This document shows, piece after piece, positions 37,181 to 45,807 of a DNA stretch of 64,000 nt. The first letter of the stretch is position 1, and the number at the start of each line of letters is the position of its first letter. The notes below the pieces were generated by a model, which worked only from the letters and a program-made list of their open reading frames with translations, did no database searches and was not told the DNA's origin. The DNA is from Caldalkalibacillus uzonensis. GTDB taxonomy: Bacteria > Bacillota > Bacilli > Caldalkalibacillales > Caldalkalibacillaceae. Made by a program: the position numbers and the translations under genes. Where the stretch lies: positions 50,704 to 114,703 of the forward strand of contig NZ_JAUSUQ010000012.1 in NCBI RefSeq assembly GCF_030814135.1. Direction: 5' to 3'.

Positions 37181-38412
37181 GCAAAAAGAAAAGACAAAGA
37201 GCGAGACAACCAACAGAAAAGAGAGAGGAAAACACGTTACTCGGATACTGGCTGAAAGGTGAGGACCTTTCGCTACCGTCAGGCTATGCTCGATTGAGTG
37301 AAAATCCTGAGGTGCGTATGGCAGTGGATCGTATCGCGGATTTAGTTTCATCTATGACCATTCATCTAATGCAGAATACAGAAGAAGGGGATATCCGCAT
37401 ACGTAATGAGCTGGCTAAGAAGATTGATATCAATCCATACAGCTTGATGACTCGAAAAGATTGGATGTATTTTATTGTTCACACAATGTTGCTTGAAGGA
37501 GATGGGAACTGCATTGTGTTCCCTACTACACGTGATGGCTTACTAGATGAGCTGATTCCGCTACCGGCTTCTATGGTTTCGTTCCCTCCACCGATTCAAA
37601 ACGGAATTGGCGCAGTGACAAACTATCAAGTGTTAATTCAAGGCCGCCCATATAATCACGACGAGGTGTTGCATTTTCGAATTAATCCTGATCCGAACCG
37701 GCCGTGGATTGGACGAGGATATCGTCTTATTTTGAACGATATCATCGGTAATCTTAAGCAAGCAGCTGCAACGAAGAAAGCGTTTATGGGGGATAAGTGG
37801 CGTCCTGGTGTTATTGTGATGGTTGATGCTGATTCATCTCAGTTTTCAAGCGATGAAGAGCGGGATAAGCTCATACAACGTTATATTGGCAGCGGAGACA
37901 GTGGAAAACCGTGGATTCTTCCGGAAGGGATTATTCGAGTTGAAACCGTAAAACCTTTGAGTCTCCAGGATATTGCCATTCATGAAAGTGTAAATATCGA
38001 TAAGAAAACGGTGGCAGCCATGTTAGGGGTTCCGCCGTTTTTTGTTGGTGTTGATTCGTTTAATAAAAACGAGTACAACGCTTTTATTCAGACGCGCATA
38101 CTTCCTCTTGCAAAGGGTATTGAGCAGGAGTTGACCAGAAAATTATTGTATTCTCCAGACCTGTTTTTCCGTTTCAATTCCAGATCGCTGTATTCTTACA
38201 GTCTGACCGATTTGGTGACTGCAGGAACAGCGCTTGTTGACCGGAATGCCCTTCGGAGAAATGAGCTTCGCGATTGGATCGGTATGAGTCCTGATCCAGA
38301 AATGAAAGACTTAATTGTTCTGGAGAATTATATTCCTGCCGATCTGCTTGGCGAACAAAACAAACTGAAAGATATTAAGAAAGCGCTTGAAGGAGGTGAT
38401 GGGGATGAGTAG
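37177..38412 (+). CDS. portal protein, HK97 family
   Basis: 411 residues, GTG start. Conserved blocks include [33 protein letters not shown] and [23 protein letters not shown]. Dodecameric channel at the capsid vertex. Overlaps terL and is followed by the protease. Confidence 0.93.
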   Translation: MSKKKRQRARQPTEKREENTLLGYWLKGEDLSLPSGYARLSENPEVRMAVDRIADLVSSMTIHLMQNTEEGDIRIRNELAKKIDINPYSLMTRKDWMYFIVHTMLLEGDGNCIVFPTTRDGLLDELIPLPASMVSFPPPIQNGIGAVTNYQVLIQGRPYNHDEVLHFRINPDPNRPWIGRGYRLILNDIIGNLKQAAATKKAFMGDKWRPGVIVMVDADSSQFSSDEERDKLIQRYIGSGDSGKPWILPEGIIRVETVKPLSLQDIAIHESVNIDKKTVAAMLGVPPFFVGVDSFNKNEYNAFIQTRILPLAKGIEQELTRKLLYSPDLFFRFNSRSLYSYSLTDLVTAGTALVDRNALRRNELRDWIGMSPDPEMKDLIVLENYIPADLLGEQNKLKDIKKALEGGDGDE

Positions 38413-39001
38413 GGAGAAACGCCAAACGCGAAGCATACGAACCGAGCTAAAAACTCGTTCTGAAAAAGATGGTGAAGAGCTGGTTATCGAAGGTTACTTC
38501 GCCGTGTTTAACCGCGAGACAGAGCTTTGGCCGGGCGCATTCGAGGAAATTGCACCAGGTGCATTTGACAACACATTATCAAACGATATTCGAGCGCTTA
38601 TTAATCATGAGACCAGGTTAGTACTGGGAAGGAATAAATCAGGTACGTTGGAACTTCGCGCTGATAATTACGGGTTGTGGGGTAAAGTCAAAATCAATCC
38701 GAATGATACTGATGCCATGAATCTATACGAACGCGTTAAGCGCGGAGACGTGGATCAGTGTTCATTCGGGTTTAATATTGTTCGCGAAGAAACAGACTGG
38801 CGTGACGACGGTACGGTCAAATGGACGATTACAGAAGTTGATCTCCATGAGGTGTCTGTCGTTACCTTCCCGGCTTACGAGGATACGGGCGTAGCGGCTC
38901 GGCAGAAACAAGTCGAGGAACATCGTGAACGCTTACTTAACGCAAAACGACAAAAAATCATTGAAAGGGTGAGGAACGTTGTTAAGACAGTTGGTAATTA
39001 G
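38405..39001 (+). CDS. HK97-type prohead protease
   Basis: About 198 residues, ATG 38405 behind GGAGGTGATGGGG. Serine protease signature: [21 protein letters not shown] (His) and QCSFGFNI (Ser in C-S-F-G-F), then [10 protein letters not shown]. It cleaves the capsid N-terminal delta domain. Overlaps the capsid gene. Confidence 0.93.
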   Translation: MSREKRQTRSIRTELKTRSEKDGEELVIEGYFAVFNRETELWPGAFEEIAPGAFDNTLSNDIRALINHETRLVLGRNKSGTLELRADNYGLWGKVKINPNDTDAMNLYERVKRGDVDQCSFGFNIVREETDWRDDGTVKWTITEVDLHEVSVVTFPAYEDTGVAARQKQVEEHRERLLNAKRQKIIERVRNVVKTVGN

Positions 39002-40256
39002 TAAGAAGATTGAACAACGTCAAAATGCTTTAGCTGAATTGTTGGTACAAGAGGAAGATTTTGAAACGCGTGCCAAAGAACTAGAAGCAGCTGCGAATGA
39101 AGCAAAAACTGATGAGGAAATTGCTGCCGTGGAAGAAGAAGTCACGAAGCTGGAAGCTCAGAAAAGCGAGCTGGAGGAGAAGAAATCTAAACTACAGGTT
39201 GAGATTGCTGATCTTGAAAATGAGCTTGAGCAGCTCAATGCAAAAGAACCGACCGGGGAACAACGGTCAAATCAACAAAAAAGAGGTGGAGAAACTATGC
39301 CGAAAGAATACCACATCGCGCAAGTTCGCAAAATGCTAGAAACCGGTGAGTACTATAATCTACAAGAAGTACGTGAGTTTTACGAAAAGTTTAAGAGTCT
39401 TCGTACTGTTGCCGGTGGAGAACTTACCATTCCAAACGTTATCATCAATCGTATTTTGGACATCGTTGGGGATTTTACGACATTATATCCTCGCGTCGAT
39501 AAGATCCGTGTACAAGGCACAGCTCGAATTCTAATTGACACTGACACTTCGCCAGCATCATGGATTGAGATGTCTGACCCAATTCCTACCGGTGAAGTTG
39601 GTACAATCACGAAAGTCGATTTTGATGGATTCAAAGTCGGTAAAGTTACATTTGTAGATAACTACTTGCTACAAGATTCGATTATTAACATTGACGACTA
39701 TGTTGTACGTAAAATCGCGCGTGCAATTGCAAAAGCTCTTGATTTAGCCATCCTTAAGGGAACGGGAAGCGCGGATAAACAACCGGCTGGTATCATTCCG
39801 GCTATTCCTGCAGAGAATCAAGCAACGGTTGAGGCTGATAACAAGTTGCTTGTGAATCTTCTTAAGAAGGTGTCGCTTGTTGATACTGGTGATGACAGCT
39901 ACGGTGAGATTGTGGCCGTTATGAAGCGTCAGACGTATTACAATCGCTTACTGGAATATACAATCAACGTTAACAGCGATGGTAACGTTGTTGGTAAACT
40001 GCCAAATCTGACACAGCCAGATTTGTGCGGATTGCCGGTGGTGTTCAATCAAAATATGGACGAAGACAAAGTCATGTTTGGTGTGCTTGAGCAATACACG
40101 ATGGTCATTCGTGAGGATATTACGATTGACCGTTCTGAACACGTCAAATTTGCTGAAGATCAGATGGCTTTCCGTGGCAAAGGGCGTTTTGATGGTAAGC
40201 CTGTAAGACCTAAAGCGTTTGCGCTTGTCACAATTGAAGAGATTCCGGAAGGCTAA
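38979..40256 (+). CDS. major capsid protein, HK97 fold
   Basis: 425 residues, TTG start behind GAAAGGGTGAGG. Residues 1-105 form a charged coiled coil (delta/scaffold domain: EEEVTKLEAQKSELEEKK), expected to be removed by the protease near the RGGETMPKEYH junction. The remainder is the HK97 fold (TIPNVIINRILDIVGDF, GSADKQPAGI, MVIREDITIDRSEHVKF). Confidence 0.94.
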   Translation: MLRQLVISKKIEQRQNALAELLVQEEDFETRAKELEAAANEAKTDEEIAAVEEEVTKLEAQKSELEEKKSKLQVEIADLENELEQLNAKEPTGEQRSNQQKRGGETMPKEYHIAQVRKMLETGEYYNLQEVREFYEKFKSLRTVAGGELTIPNVIINRILDIVGDFTTLYPRVDKIRVQGTARILIDTDTSPASWIEMSDPIPTGEVGTITKVDFDGFKVGKVTFVDNYLLQDSIINIDDYVVRKIARAIAKALDLAILKGTGSADKQPAGIIPAIPAENQATVEADNKLLVNLLKKVSLVDTGDDSYGEIVAVMKRQTYYNRLLEYTINVNSDGNVVGKLPNLTQPDLCGLPVVFNQNMDEDKVMFGVLEQYTMVIREDITIDRSEHVKFAEDQMAFRGKGRFDGKPVRPKAFALVTIEEIPEG

Positions 40257-40290
40257 TTAAAAAATTCGGTTATCCATAACTAGCACTTGA

Positions 40291-40318
40291 AAGCCGGGTA
40301 TTAGGTGCCCGGCTTTTT
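40291..40318 (+). terminator. terminator after capsid gene
   Basis: AAGCCGGG and CCCGGCTT around a 9-base loop, then TTT. May reduce expression of downstream tail genes relative to capsid. Confidence 0.75.
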
Positions 40319-40343
40319 ATTTAAAAGAAACGGAGGGTTTACA

Positions 40344-40628
40344 ATGAATAAAGTTTTAAAAACTTTTAGATGTAAAGTGACAAAGAAAATATATAGAGCC
40401 GGATCGGTTTATGACGGTGAACGTGCTGAAGAATTGCAAGCCTTAGGATTTGTAGAAGTGCATGAACCGGAGCCTGAATGGCCAAAGCACATTGGTGGGG
40501 GCAAATATGAATTGTCTAACGGTGAAACGGTAAAAGGAAAACAGGCAGCATTTACTGCCCAGGCTGAACTAGATGAAACAGTGAATGAGGATGGAGAAAG
40601 TCAAGATGCTGATACGCCTGGTGAATAG
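40344..40628 (+). CDS. small head-region protein, unknown
   Basis: 94 residues, ATG 40344 after CGGAGGG. Begins MNKVLKTFRCKVTKKIYRAG (like phage proteins that carry a short SH3-like domain), then an acidic C-terminus (DETVNEDGESQDADTPGE). Located between capsid and head-tail connector. Confidence 0.6.
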   Translation: MNKVLKTFRCKVTKKIYRAGSVYDGERAEELQALGFVEVHEPEPEWPKHIGGGKYELSNGETVKGKQAAFTAQAELDETVNEDGESQDADTPGE

Positions 40629-40639
40629 GGGGCGTTTGC

Positions 40640-40927
40640 ATGGACGAGAATCAAATCGTTGAGCTAACCAAGGCGAGGCTAGGAATAACTTCAACAATTA
40701 GAGATTCGTATTTGTCCTGGATTGTAAAAGGTGTGATTAGTGAGCTGGAAAAGGAAAAGGGGATTGTATTACAAGAGAACAACGCCCATCATGTCATGTT
40801 TTGCGTGGATTATGCTACATGGAGGTATCAAAACAGAGATAGTGAAGGAGCTATGCCCCGTCATCTGCAGTATAGGATGCGCAACTTGATTATATCGGCG
40901 GGAGGTAGTGGTGTGGATGACGTTTGA
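40640..40927 (+). CDS. head-tail connector (gp6-like)
   Basis: 95 residues, helical, with LTKARLGITSTIRDSYLSWIVKGVISELE, typical of the small adaptor that docks below the portal. SD AGGGGGCG. Overlaps the next gene. Confidence 0.8.
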   Translation: MDENQIVELTKARLGITSTIRDSYLSWIVKGVISELEKEKGIVLQENNAHHVMFCVDYATWRYQNRDSEGAMPRHLQYRMRNLIISAGGSGVDDV

Positions 40928-41249
40928 TCATGAATTAACGCTTATCGATGTAGTGCACAGTGAAAATGACATTGGTGACCCCATTACTTATGAAGAGCAT
41001 ACAGACGTTTTGTGTAGTGTGCAATCAGTAACGCGATCTGAACATTATGCTGCAGCGGCTCATGGGTTGCAACCCGAAATCGTATTTGTTGTTAACCAGT
41101 ACGATTATAACGGGCAAAAATATGCTGAATTTGAAAATCAAAGATACCAGGTGATAAGGGCTTACAAGCCACGTAAAGCTAAAGGTATTGGTGATTTTGA
41201 AACGGTTGAGCTTGTATGCAAAGGATGGGTGAACAATGCCACTACCTAA
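40908..41249 (+). CDS. head closure / head-tail adaptor protein
   Basis: About 110 residues with FDHELTLIDVVHSENDIGDPITYEE and DYNGQKYAEFENQRYQVIRAYKP, a beta-barrel adaptor of the SPP1 gp16 type. Possible starts are GTG 40908, GTG 40911 or ATG 40917 behind GGAGG. Confidence 0.75.
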   Translation: MVWMTFDHELTLIDVVHSENDIGDPITYEEHTDVLCSVQSVTRSEHYAAAAHGLQPEIVFVVNQYDYNGQKYAEFENQRYQVIRAYKPRKAKGIGDFETVELVCKGWVNNATT

Positions 41250-41682
41250 GTCAGTAACTAAGATTAAAAAAGACGGTGTAGAATTCATCTCTAACGTTGA
41301 TCGGGCACAGTATACGCTTACCGAGTTACAACGTGCTGCACTTCGAGACACTGCCAAATTTATCCGAAAGCGAATTATCCAGAAATTAAAACAATTGCGC
41401 GGCATGAGAAGGTCACGGCGAATCTATAACAGTATGCAGTACTGGGTAAGGCGCAAAGAAACGGATCTAATTATCGGGCATAAACACTACACTTGGTACG
41501 GCGCACATGGGGAGATTGGTAAAAGAAATCAGCCGCAGCGCAATATTTTGCGTGATGAAGTGTATCAAAACATTGATCAGATTCGGCTTATTCAGGGCAA
41601 ATATCTTAGCGCTATCGAAAATGATAATCGTGCCAGAGGGTTGATCGATGAAAGCGAGGCAAAGCCAAATGACCCTGAATAG
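41236..41682 (+). CDS. HK97 gp10-like tail-completion protein
   Basis: 148 residues, very basic, with LQRAALRDTAKFIRKRIIQKLKQ and YTWYGAHGEIG..., the pattern of the HK97-gp10/tail-component family. Overlaps both neighbours. Confidence 0.8.
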   Translation: MPLPKSVTKIKKDGVEFISNVDRAQYTLTELQRAALRDTAKFIRKRIIQKLKQLRGMRRSRRIYNSMQYWVRRKETDLIIGHKHYTWYGAHGEIGKRNQPQRNILRDEVYQNIDQIRLIQGKYLSAIENDNRARGLIDESEAKPNDPE

Positions 41683-42052
41683 AGTGATTGAGTTGAGAAA
41701 AGCGATTAAGGCGGCCATTAAAGAAGTCCATTCGGAAGTTTACTTTGAAAAAGCTACCGATGACTCCCCATACCCATACATCGTTTTTGACTTGCCCAAT
41801 TCCATTAGTAATGGAGCGCTTGAAAACTTTGTTTTGGAAGTAGAAGGTTGGGATGCACCAACCAATAGCGATACGACTGGACTTGAAATGATGATGGATG
41901 CAGTTGACAAAGCATTACAACGTAAGACCTTTGTAATTGCAGACAATTTATTCTTTAGCCTCTACCGAGACGGCAGAGAATCTATTAATGAAAATGACAG
42001 CCTGATAAAACGCAGACGCTACACCTACCAAGCCCGTGTATACGGAGAGTGA
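41648..42052 (+). CDS. tail terminator-type protein
   Basis: 134 residues (ATG 41648, or ATG 41669). KAAIKEVHSEVYFEKATDDSPYPYIVF then VEGWDAPTN and a C-terminal basic strand RRYTYQARVYGE match small tail terminators that cap the tube. Family name is not certain. Confidence 0.7.
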   Translation: MKARQSQMTLNRVIELRKAIKAAIKEVHSEVYFEKATDDSPYPYIVFDLPNSISNGALENFVLEVEGWDAPTNSDTTGLEMMMDAVDKALQRKTFVIADNLFFSLYRDGRESINENDSLIKRRRYTYQARVYGE

Positions 42053-42057
42053 TCCAA

Positions 42058-42327
42058 ATGGCCAAAATGACATGCGCCAGATGTAAAAAAGAGTGGCAGG
42101 AGCCGGGATTTCCGCAAACAACAATATGTGATGACTGTCTCAAAAAGGAACAGGAAAACTTTATGGCTAGTGATGATTTTCAGGCCATGGTATATAACAT
42201 CCTGACTGATGAAGAAATCGAGCTCATTCAGGATGTGGATTGGAACGAACTTAAGTTGATTGCTGCAGAATATATTGCACTGCAGCTGAGATGGAAGCTT
42301 TTAAAACTGAAGAAAGGACGTGAATAA
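42058..42327 (+). CDS. zinc-ribbon protein in tail module
   Basis: About 89 residues, ATG 42058 after GGAGAGTGATCC. CARCKK and CDDCLKK give a four-Cys metal site at the N-terminus. The rest is acidic and helical. An odd member in a structural module, possibly a morphogenesis chaperone. Unknown. Confidence 0.6.
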   Translation: MAKMTCARCKKEWQEPGFPQTTICDDCLKKEQENFMASDDFQAMVYNILTDEEIELIQDVDWNELKLIAAEYIALQLRWKLLKLKKGRE

Positions 42328-42329
42328 CC

Positions 42330-42917
42330 ATGCCATTAAAACGGCCGGCAGTACCAAAACCGGAGAATGTCCAGTTGGGTGAGGGCATTCTCGTTTTTAA
42401 TTTCAATCCGGACAATTGGGATGATCCGGAATCGATTCCGTTTGGTGCGACTCGAGGTGGTGGGCAATATAATGTTGAGCCGACTAACCATTCAATTCGT
42501 TTCGACGGCGACCGTGGAGAACATACCAAGGGGCTTAAGCGGCGTACGGAATGGAACATTACTATTACGGCGACTGCTTTGGAGCTTGATCTTGAACAGT
42601 TGGCCAGGATTATGCCGGGGACGATTGAAAACGTGACCGGTGGAACATCAGTGCCTGATTACAAAAAATATCGTCCAAAAATCGATTTTGACGACAATGA
42701 TTACATCAAAAACCTGGCTTATATCACCGAAACAGCTACTGGACAGGTTGTAGCTTATGTGATTGAAAACGTATTGGGTGATGGTGCTCTTACAGCTGCT
42801 TTCGCTGATAAGGATGAAGTTGTGGCGGAGACTACCTTCACAGCTCACTTCGATCCAGAGAAAATGGATGAAGTACCGACATATGTTGTGCACTATGACG
42901 CATTACCAGAGGTATAG
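42330..42917 (+). CDS. major tail (tube) protein
   Basis: 195 residues. Begins with LGEGILVFNF and shows GATRGGGQYNVEPTNHSIRFDG and RRTEWNITITATALELD, a beta-rich tube subunit of siphoviruses. SD AGAAAGGACG. Followed by a terminator and the IS remnant. Confidence 0.85.
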   Translation: MPLKRPAVPKPENVQLGEGILVFNFNPDNWDDPESIPFGATRGGGQYNVEPTNHSIRFDGDRGEHTKGLKRRTEWNITITATALELDLEQLARIMPGTIENVTGGTSVPDYKKYRPKIDFDDNDYIKNLAYITETATGQVVAYVIENVLGDGALTAAFADKDEVVAETTFTAHFDPEKMDEVPTYVVHYDALPEV

Positions 42918-42940
42918 AGGAGCTTAGGGCTCCTCTTTAA
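42917..42940 (+). terminator. terminator after major tail protein
   Basis: GAGGAGC (42917-42923) and GCTCCTC (42929-42935) followed by TTTAA. Confidence 0.6.
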
Positions 42941-42945
42941 CTTAC

Positions 42946-43174
42946 CAACGGAAGAAGTCTCCCACTTCTAAACAAAGTGAAAGTGGGAGATGAATGTCGG
43001 TTTGACGCCGCCATCAATATCAAAAAGGAAGGGCTGAAACAGTTAGGAATTACCTAACTGGATCTCGAACCGTGGGGCACAAGGGGATCGCTCGGTCAAT
43101 TTTCCTTCATTGGAAGGGATTACCCGAGAAGCCCCCACCTCTAAGCGTTAGCGTAGGTGGTGGGAGTATGTCAC
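42946..43174 (+). mobile_element. IS200/IS605-type remnant with tnpB 3' end and omega-RNA-like end
   Basis: Left hairpin TCTCCCACTT/AAGTGGGAGA (42958-42967/42981-42990). Then an in-frame tail (42977-43057) reading CRFDAAINIKKEGLKQLGIT and stop, matching the C-terminus of TnpB proteins (D-x-N-A-x-N-I). Then noncoding sequence with a right-end hairpin, CCCCCACCT/AGGTGGTGGG (43132-43164). The 3' region of tnpB plus right end is where omega-RNA is encoded in intact elements. TTAC (42942-42945) precedes and TCAC (43171-43174) may end it. No TnpA and no complete TnpB. Confidence 0.7.
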
Positions 43175-43193
43175 TTTTTTGAGGAGGGGTAAG

Positions 43194-43517
43194 ATGAATA
43201 CAGAGCAAGTCTTTGATTTGTTGCCTGTTGTAGTAGATATTTACGACAAATTAAATATTGACCGGTATCGTAAAGAACTCCAGAAGAAGTACCAGGGTAA
43301 GAAAGTTGATCCAACAGAAGTTGGCATCGAAGTGTTCAAGTATATCCTAAAACACTCAGGCAAGGTGAAAGAGGAATTCTTTCAGATTGTATCAATCGTG
43401 GAAAATAGGCCGGTTGAAGAAGTCAAAAAGCAATCCTTCTTAAAAACAATGAACACGATCAAAGAAATTTTTTCCGATCCGGAACTCATGGATTTTTTCA
43501 AACAAGCCGGGCAGTAG
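43194..43517 (+). CDS. tail assembly chaperone (gpG-like)
   Basis: 107 residues, ATG 43194 behind GAGGAGGGG. Acidic helical protein (YDKLNIDRYRKELQKKYQ ... ELMDFFKQAGQ). Ends at TAG 43515. It binds the tape measure protein during tail assembly together with its frameshift product. Confidence 0.85.
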   Translation: MNTEQVFDLLPVVVDIYDKLNIDRYRKELQKKYQGKKVDPTEVGIEVFKYILKHSGKVKEEFFQIVSIVENRPVEEVKKQSFLKTMNTIKEIFSDPELMDFFKQAGQ

Positions 43518-43825
43518 GGGGATATGAGGAAACACTCTCCCTGCTCCATCAATATTATGACTTTCAATATGTTTTGCGGTTACCAGTTTCAAACATCAAT
43601 AGGCTGTTGGCTAAAGCATTCAAAAAACGTGAAGAACAAAAAGTTTGGGAAATGTGGGTAGCAAGGTATCCATACATGGATAAAAAGAACTTTATCTCAT
43701 TCAATGATTTTCTCAAGAAGTTTGAGGCGCCGGTTCATATGCAAACTTCTCTTCAGTCGCCGGATAAATCAGTTCAAGAGCGGTATAAGAAGATGAAAAT
43801 GAAGATCAAGAAGCCCTCAAAATAA
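43194..43825 (+). CDS. tail assembly chaperone fusion (gpGT-like), -1 frameshift
   Basis: Ribosomes slipping -1 at 43493-43499 would continue into the frame ending at 43825, giving about 210 residues. The -1 frame is open without stops from the slip and encodes GGYEETLSLLHQYYDF and VWEMWVARYPYMDKKNF, typical of the T part of siphovirus chaperones. The separate ORF at 43574 has a TTG but no SD. Confidence 0.8.
43493..43499 (+). other. -1 programmed frameshift site T TTT TTC
   Basis: The in-frame heptamer T-TTT-TTC lies 15 bases before the gpG stop (X-XXY-YYZ pattern with phenylalanine codons). Downstream codons 43499-43573 are open in -1. Confidence 0.75.
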
Positions 43826-43857
43826 GCGCTTTTTTTCCCAGAAAGCGGGGTGATAGC

Positions 43858-45807
43858 GTGGAGATTTTTAAGCTGTTTGGCCGGATCATGATCGATGATA
43901 AAGAAGCACAAAAAAGTTTGTCCAAAACGGATAAAAATGCCCAAACGCTTGCCCAACGTTTGGGCAGCATGATAAAAACAGCTGCTAAGTGGGGAGCGGC
44001 CATTGTTTCTGCGGCTGGTGCTGCTGTGGCTGGCCTGTTTGGTTTGACGTTAAAAGCTACTGAAGCGGCAGATGCCATCGCAAAAGGCGCAGCCCGGATG
44101 GGTGTATCTACTGATTTTTACCAAGAACTCACCTACTGGGCCAGCCAAAATGGCATTGCACATGAAAAGATGGAGAAAGCCGTTGGTAGTTTTAATCAAC
44201 GCCTAGGCTTGGCTATGAACGGCAATGAGAAATATGCCAGCGCTTTACATCGTCTTGGTATTAATTTGGACGAAGTTAGATCTGGGACACTCAGCACGGA
44301 AGATGCGTTCACTCGAGCCATCCAGACGCTGTCGGAGATGACCAATGAACATGAGAAAGCAGAGTTGGCAACAGAAATGTTTGGTAGCGCCATAGCCAGG
44401 GAATTACTGCCAGCGCTCCAAGATGGCTCATTGAGCATTGACGAAGCGAGGCAAAAAGCACATGAATTAGGTTTGGTTCTGGCTGAGGATCAACTTAGAG
44501 CGGCCGAAAAGTTCCAGGATTCGTGGGACACTATCAAACGTTCTTTGGGCGCGGCGGTAACACAAATCGGCCTCGATCTGATGCCCATGTTCCAGACCAT
44601 GCTCGATTGGGTGCTTGAAAATCTTCCTGCCATCCGGCAAATGTTCACGAGAGTTTCAGAAGGTATACAAACAGCTGTTGGCTGGATAGTCGAAGGCATA
44701 CAGAGTGTCATCGGATATATACGTGACTGGAGGCAGGCGAACGAAGGCGCATTAAGTGCGATATGGGAACGAATAAGCAGCACTCTTCCAACAATCCTAG
44801 AGATCTTCAAAAACATTTTTCGGGCTGTTTGGGAGGTAGTCAAAGTCGCATTTGAGATCATACAGACTATCGTTCAGACTGTGCTTAACCTGGTTGTTCC
44901 GTTCATCCAAGCCAAGTTAAAAGATATACAACAGTTTTGGCAGGAGAACGGCCAGCAAATTATGCAAGCCGTTCAGAATGCCTTTAAGTTTATCCAGTCC
45001 GTCATTGAATTTGTTATGCCGGCTGTTTTGTTCATTATTAAAATGGTTTGGGGGAGTATTCAAGGCATCTTTAATGGGGCGCTTAATATCATCATGGGCT
45101 TACTCAAGACGTTTGCAGGTCTCTTCACCGGAGACTGGAGCAAAATGTGGGAAGGGATTAAGCAATTCCTTGGCGGAGCCCTTCAGTTTATCTGGGGCCT
45201 TATACAACTGACACTATTAGGGCGTGTAATGCGTATCGTCAGAAGTTTTGCCACGATGTTAAGAAACGCGATTTCAAGCCCGTTTAACTGGATGAGAGAC
45301 TTCATAAACACTGTGTTAAGCGCAGTAACGTCCAGGGCCAGCAGTTTTGCCAGCGGATTTGTGAACGCTTTTCGAGCGATTCCGAACGGTATTCGTTCAG
45401 TGTTGAACAGTGTGATCAACTTCTTCAATCGTATGATAAGAGGGCTGAATAATTTCAGATTGAATATCCCTTCATGGGTGCCTGGCATGGGCGGAAAATC
45501 GTTTGGTATCAATTTGAGGCCTATACCTGCGTTGGCCAAAGGTGGTAATATTGTTCAATCAGGACGTGTACTTGTTGGAGAAGCCGGACCGGAGATTCTT
45601 GACCTGCCTCGAGGGGCGAGGGTGACACCGCTTGATCGAATACAAGAAGGTGGGAAAATTGAGGTTCTATTAACTGAACTCATTCAAGCAGTACGTGAAG
45701 GGAAAAACATTATTATGGATGATTATTTGGTAGGCAAGATTGTTGAAAAGCACATTACAGAAATTCAAAACAGAAACAGGGAAGTGAGGGAGCGCTTTGC
45801 CACTTAA
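43858..45807 (+). CDS. tape measure protein
   Basis: 649 residues, GTG start behind AAAGCGGGGTG. An N-terminal amphipathic coiled coil, hydrophobic segments (AAIVSAAGAAVAGLFGL; FVMPAVLFIIKMVWGSI) and the C-terminal AGPEILDLPRGARVTPL, a common end in tape measures. By the usual tail-length rule, about 0.15 nm per residue, the tail would be around 100 nm (inference). Confidence 0.93.
   Translation: MEIFKLFGRIMIDDKEAQKSLSKTDKNAQTLAQRLGSMIKTAAKWGAAIVSAAGAAVAGLFGLTLKATEAADAIAKGAARMGVSTDFYQELTYWASQNGIAHEKMEKAVGSFNQRLGLAMNGNEKYASALHRLGINLDEVRSGTLSTEDAFTRAIQTLSEMTNEHEKAELATEMFGSAIARELLPALQDGSLSIDEARQKAHELGLVLAEDQLRAAEKFQDSWDTIKRSLGAAVTQIGLDLMPMFQTMLDWVLENLPAIRQMFTRVSEGIQTAVGWIVEGIQSVIGYIRDWRQANEGALSAIWERISSTLPTILEIFKNIFRAVWEVVKVAFEIIQTIVQTVLNLVVPFIQAKLKDIQQFWQENGQQIMQAVQNAFKFIQSVIEFVMPAVLFIIKMVWGSIQGIFNGALNIIMGLLKTFAGLFTGDWSKMWEGIKQFLGGALQFIWGLIQLTLLGRVMRIVRSFATMLRNAISSPFNWMRDFINTVLSAVTSRASSFASGFVNAFRAIPNGIRSVLNSVINFFNRMIRGLNNFRLNIPSWVPGMGGKSFGINLRPIPALAKGGNIVQSGRVLVGEAGPEILDLPRGARVTPLDRIQEGGKIEVLLTELIQAVREGKNIIMDDYLVGKIVEKHITEIQNRNREVRERFAT

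Noticed and set aside
43574..43825. Independent 83-residue tail gene
   Set aside because: No SD, and the frame is open upstream to a slippery heptamer in the preceding gene, so it is better read as the frameshift product.
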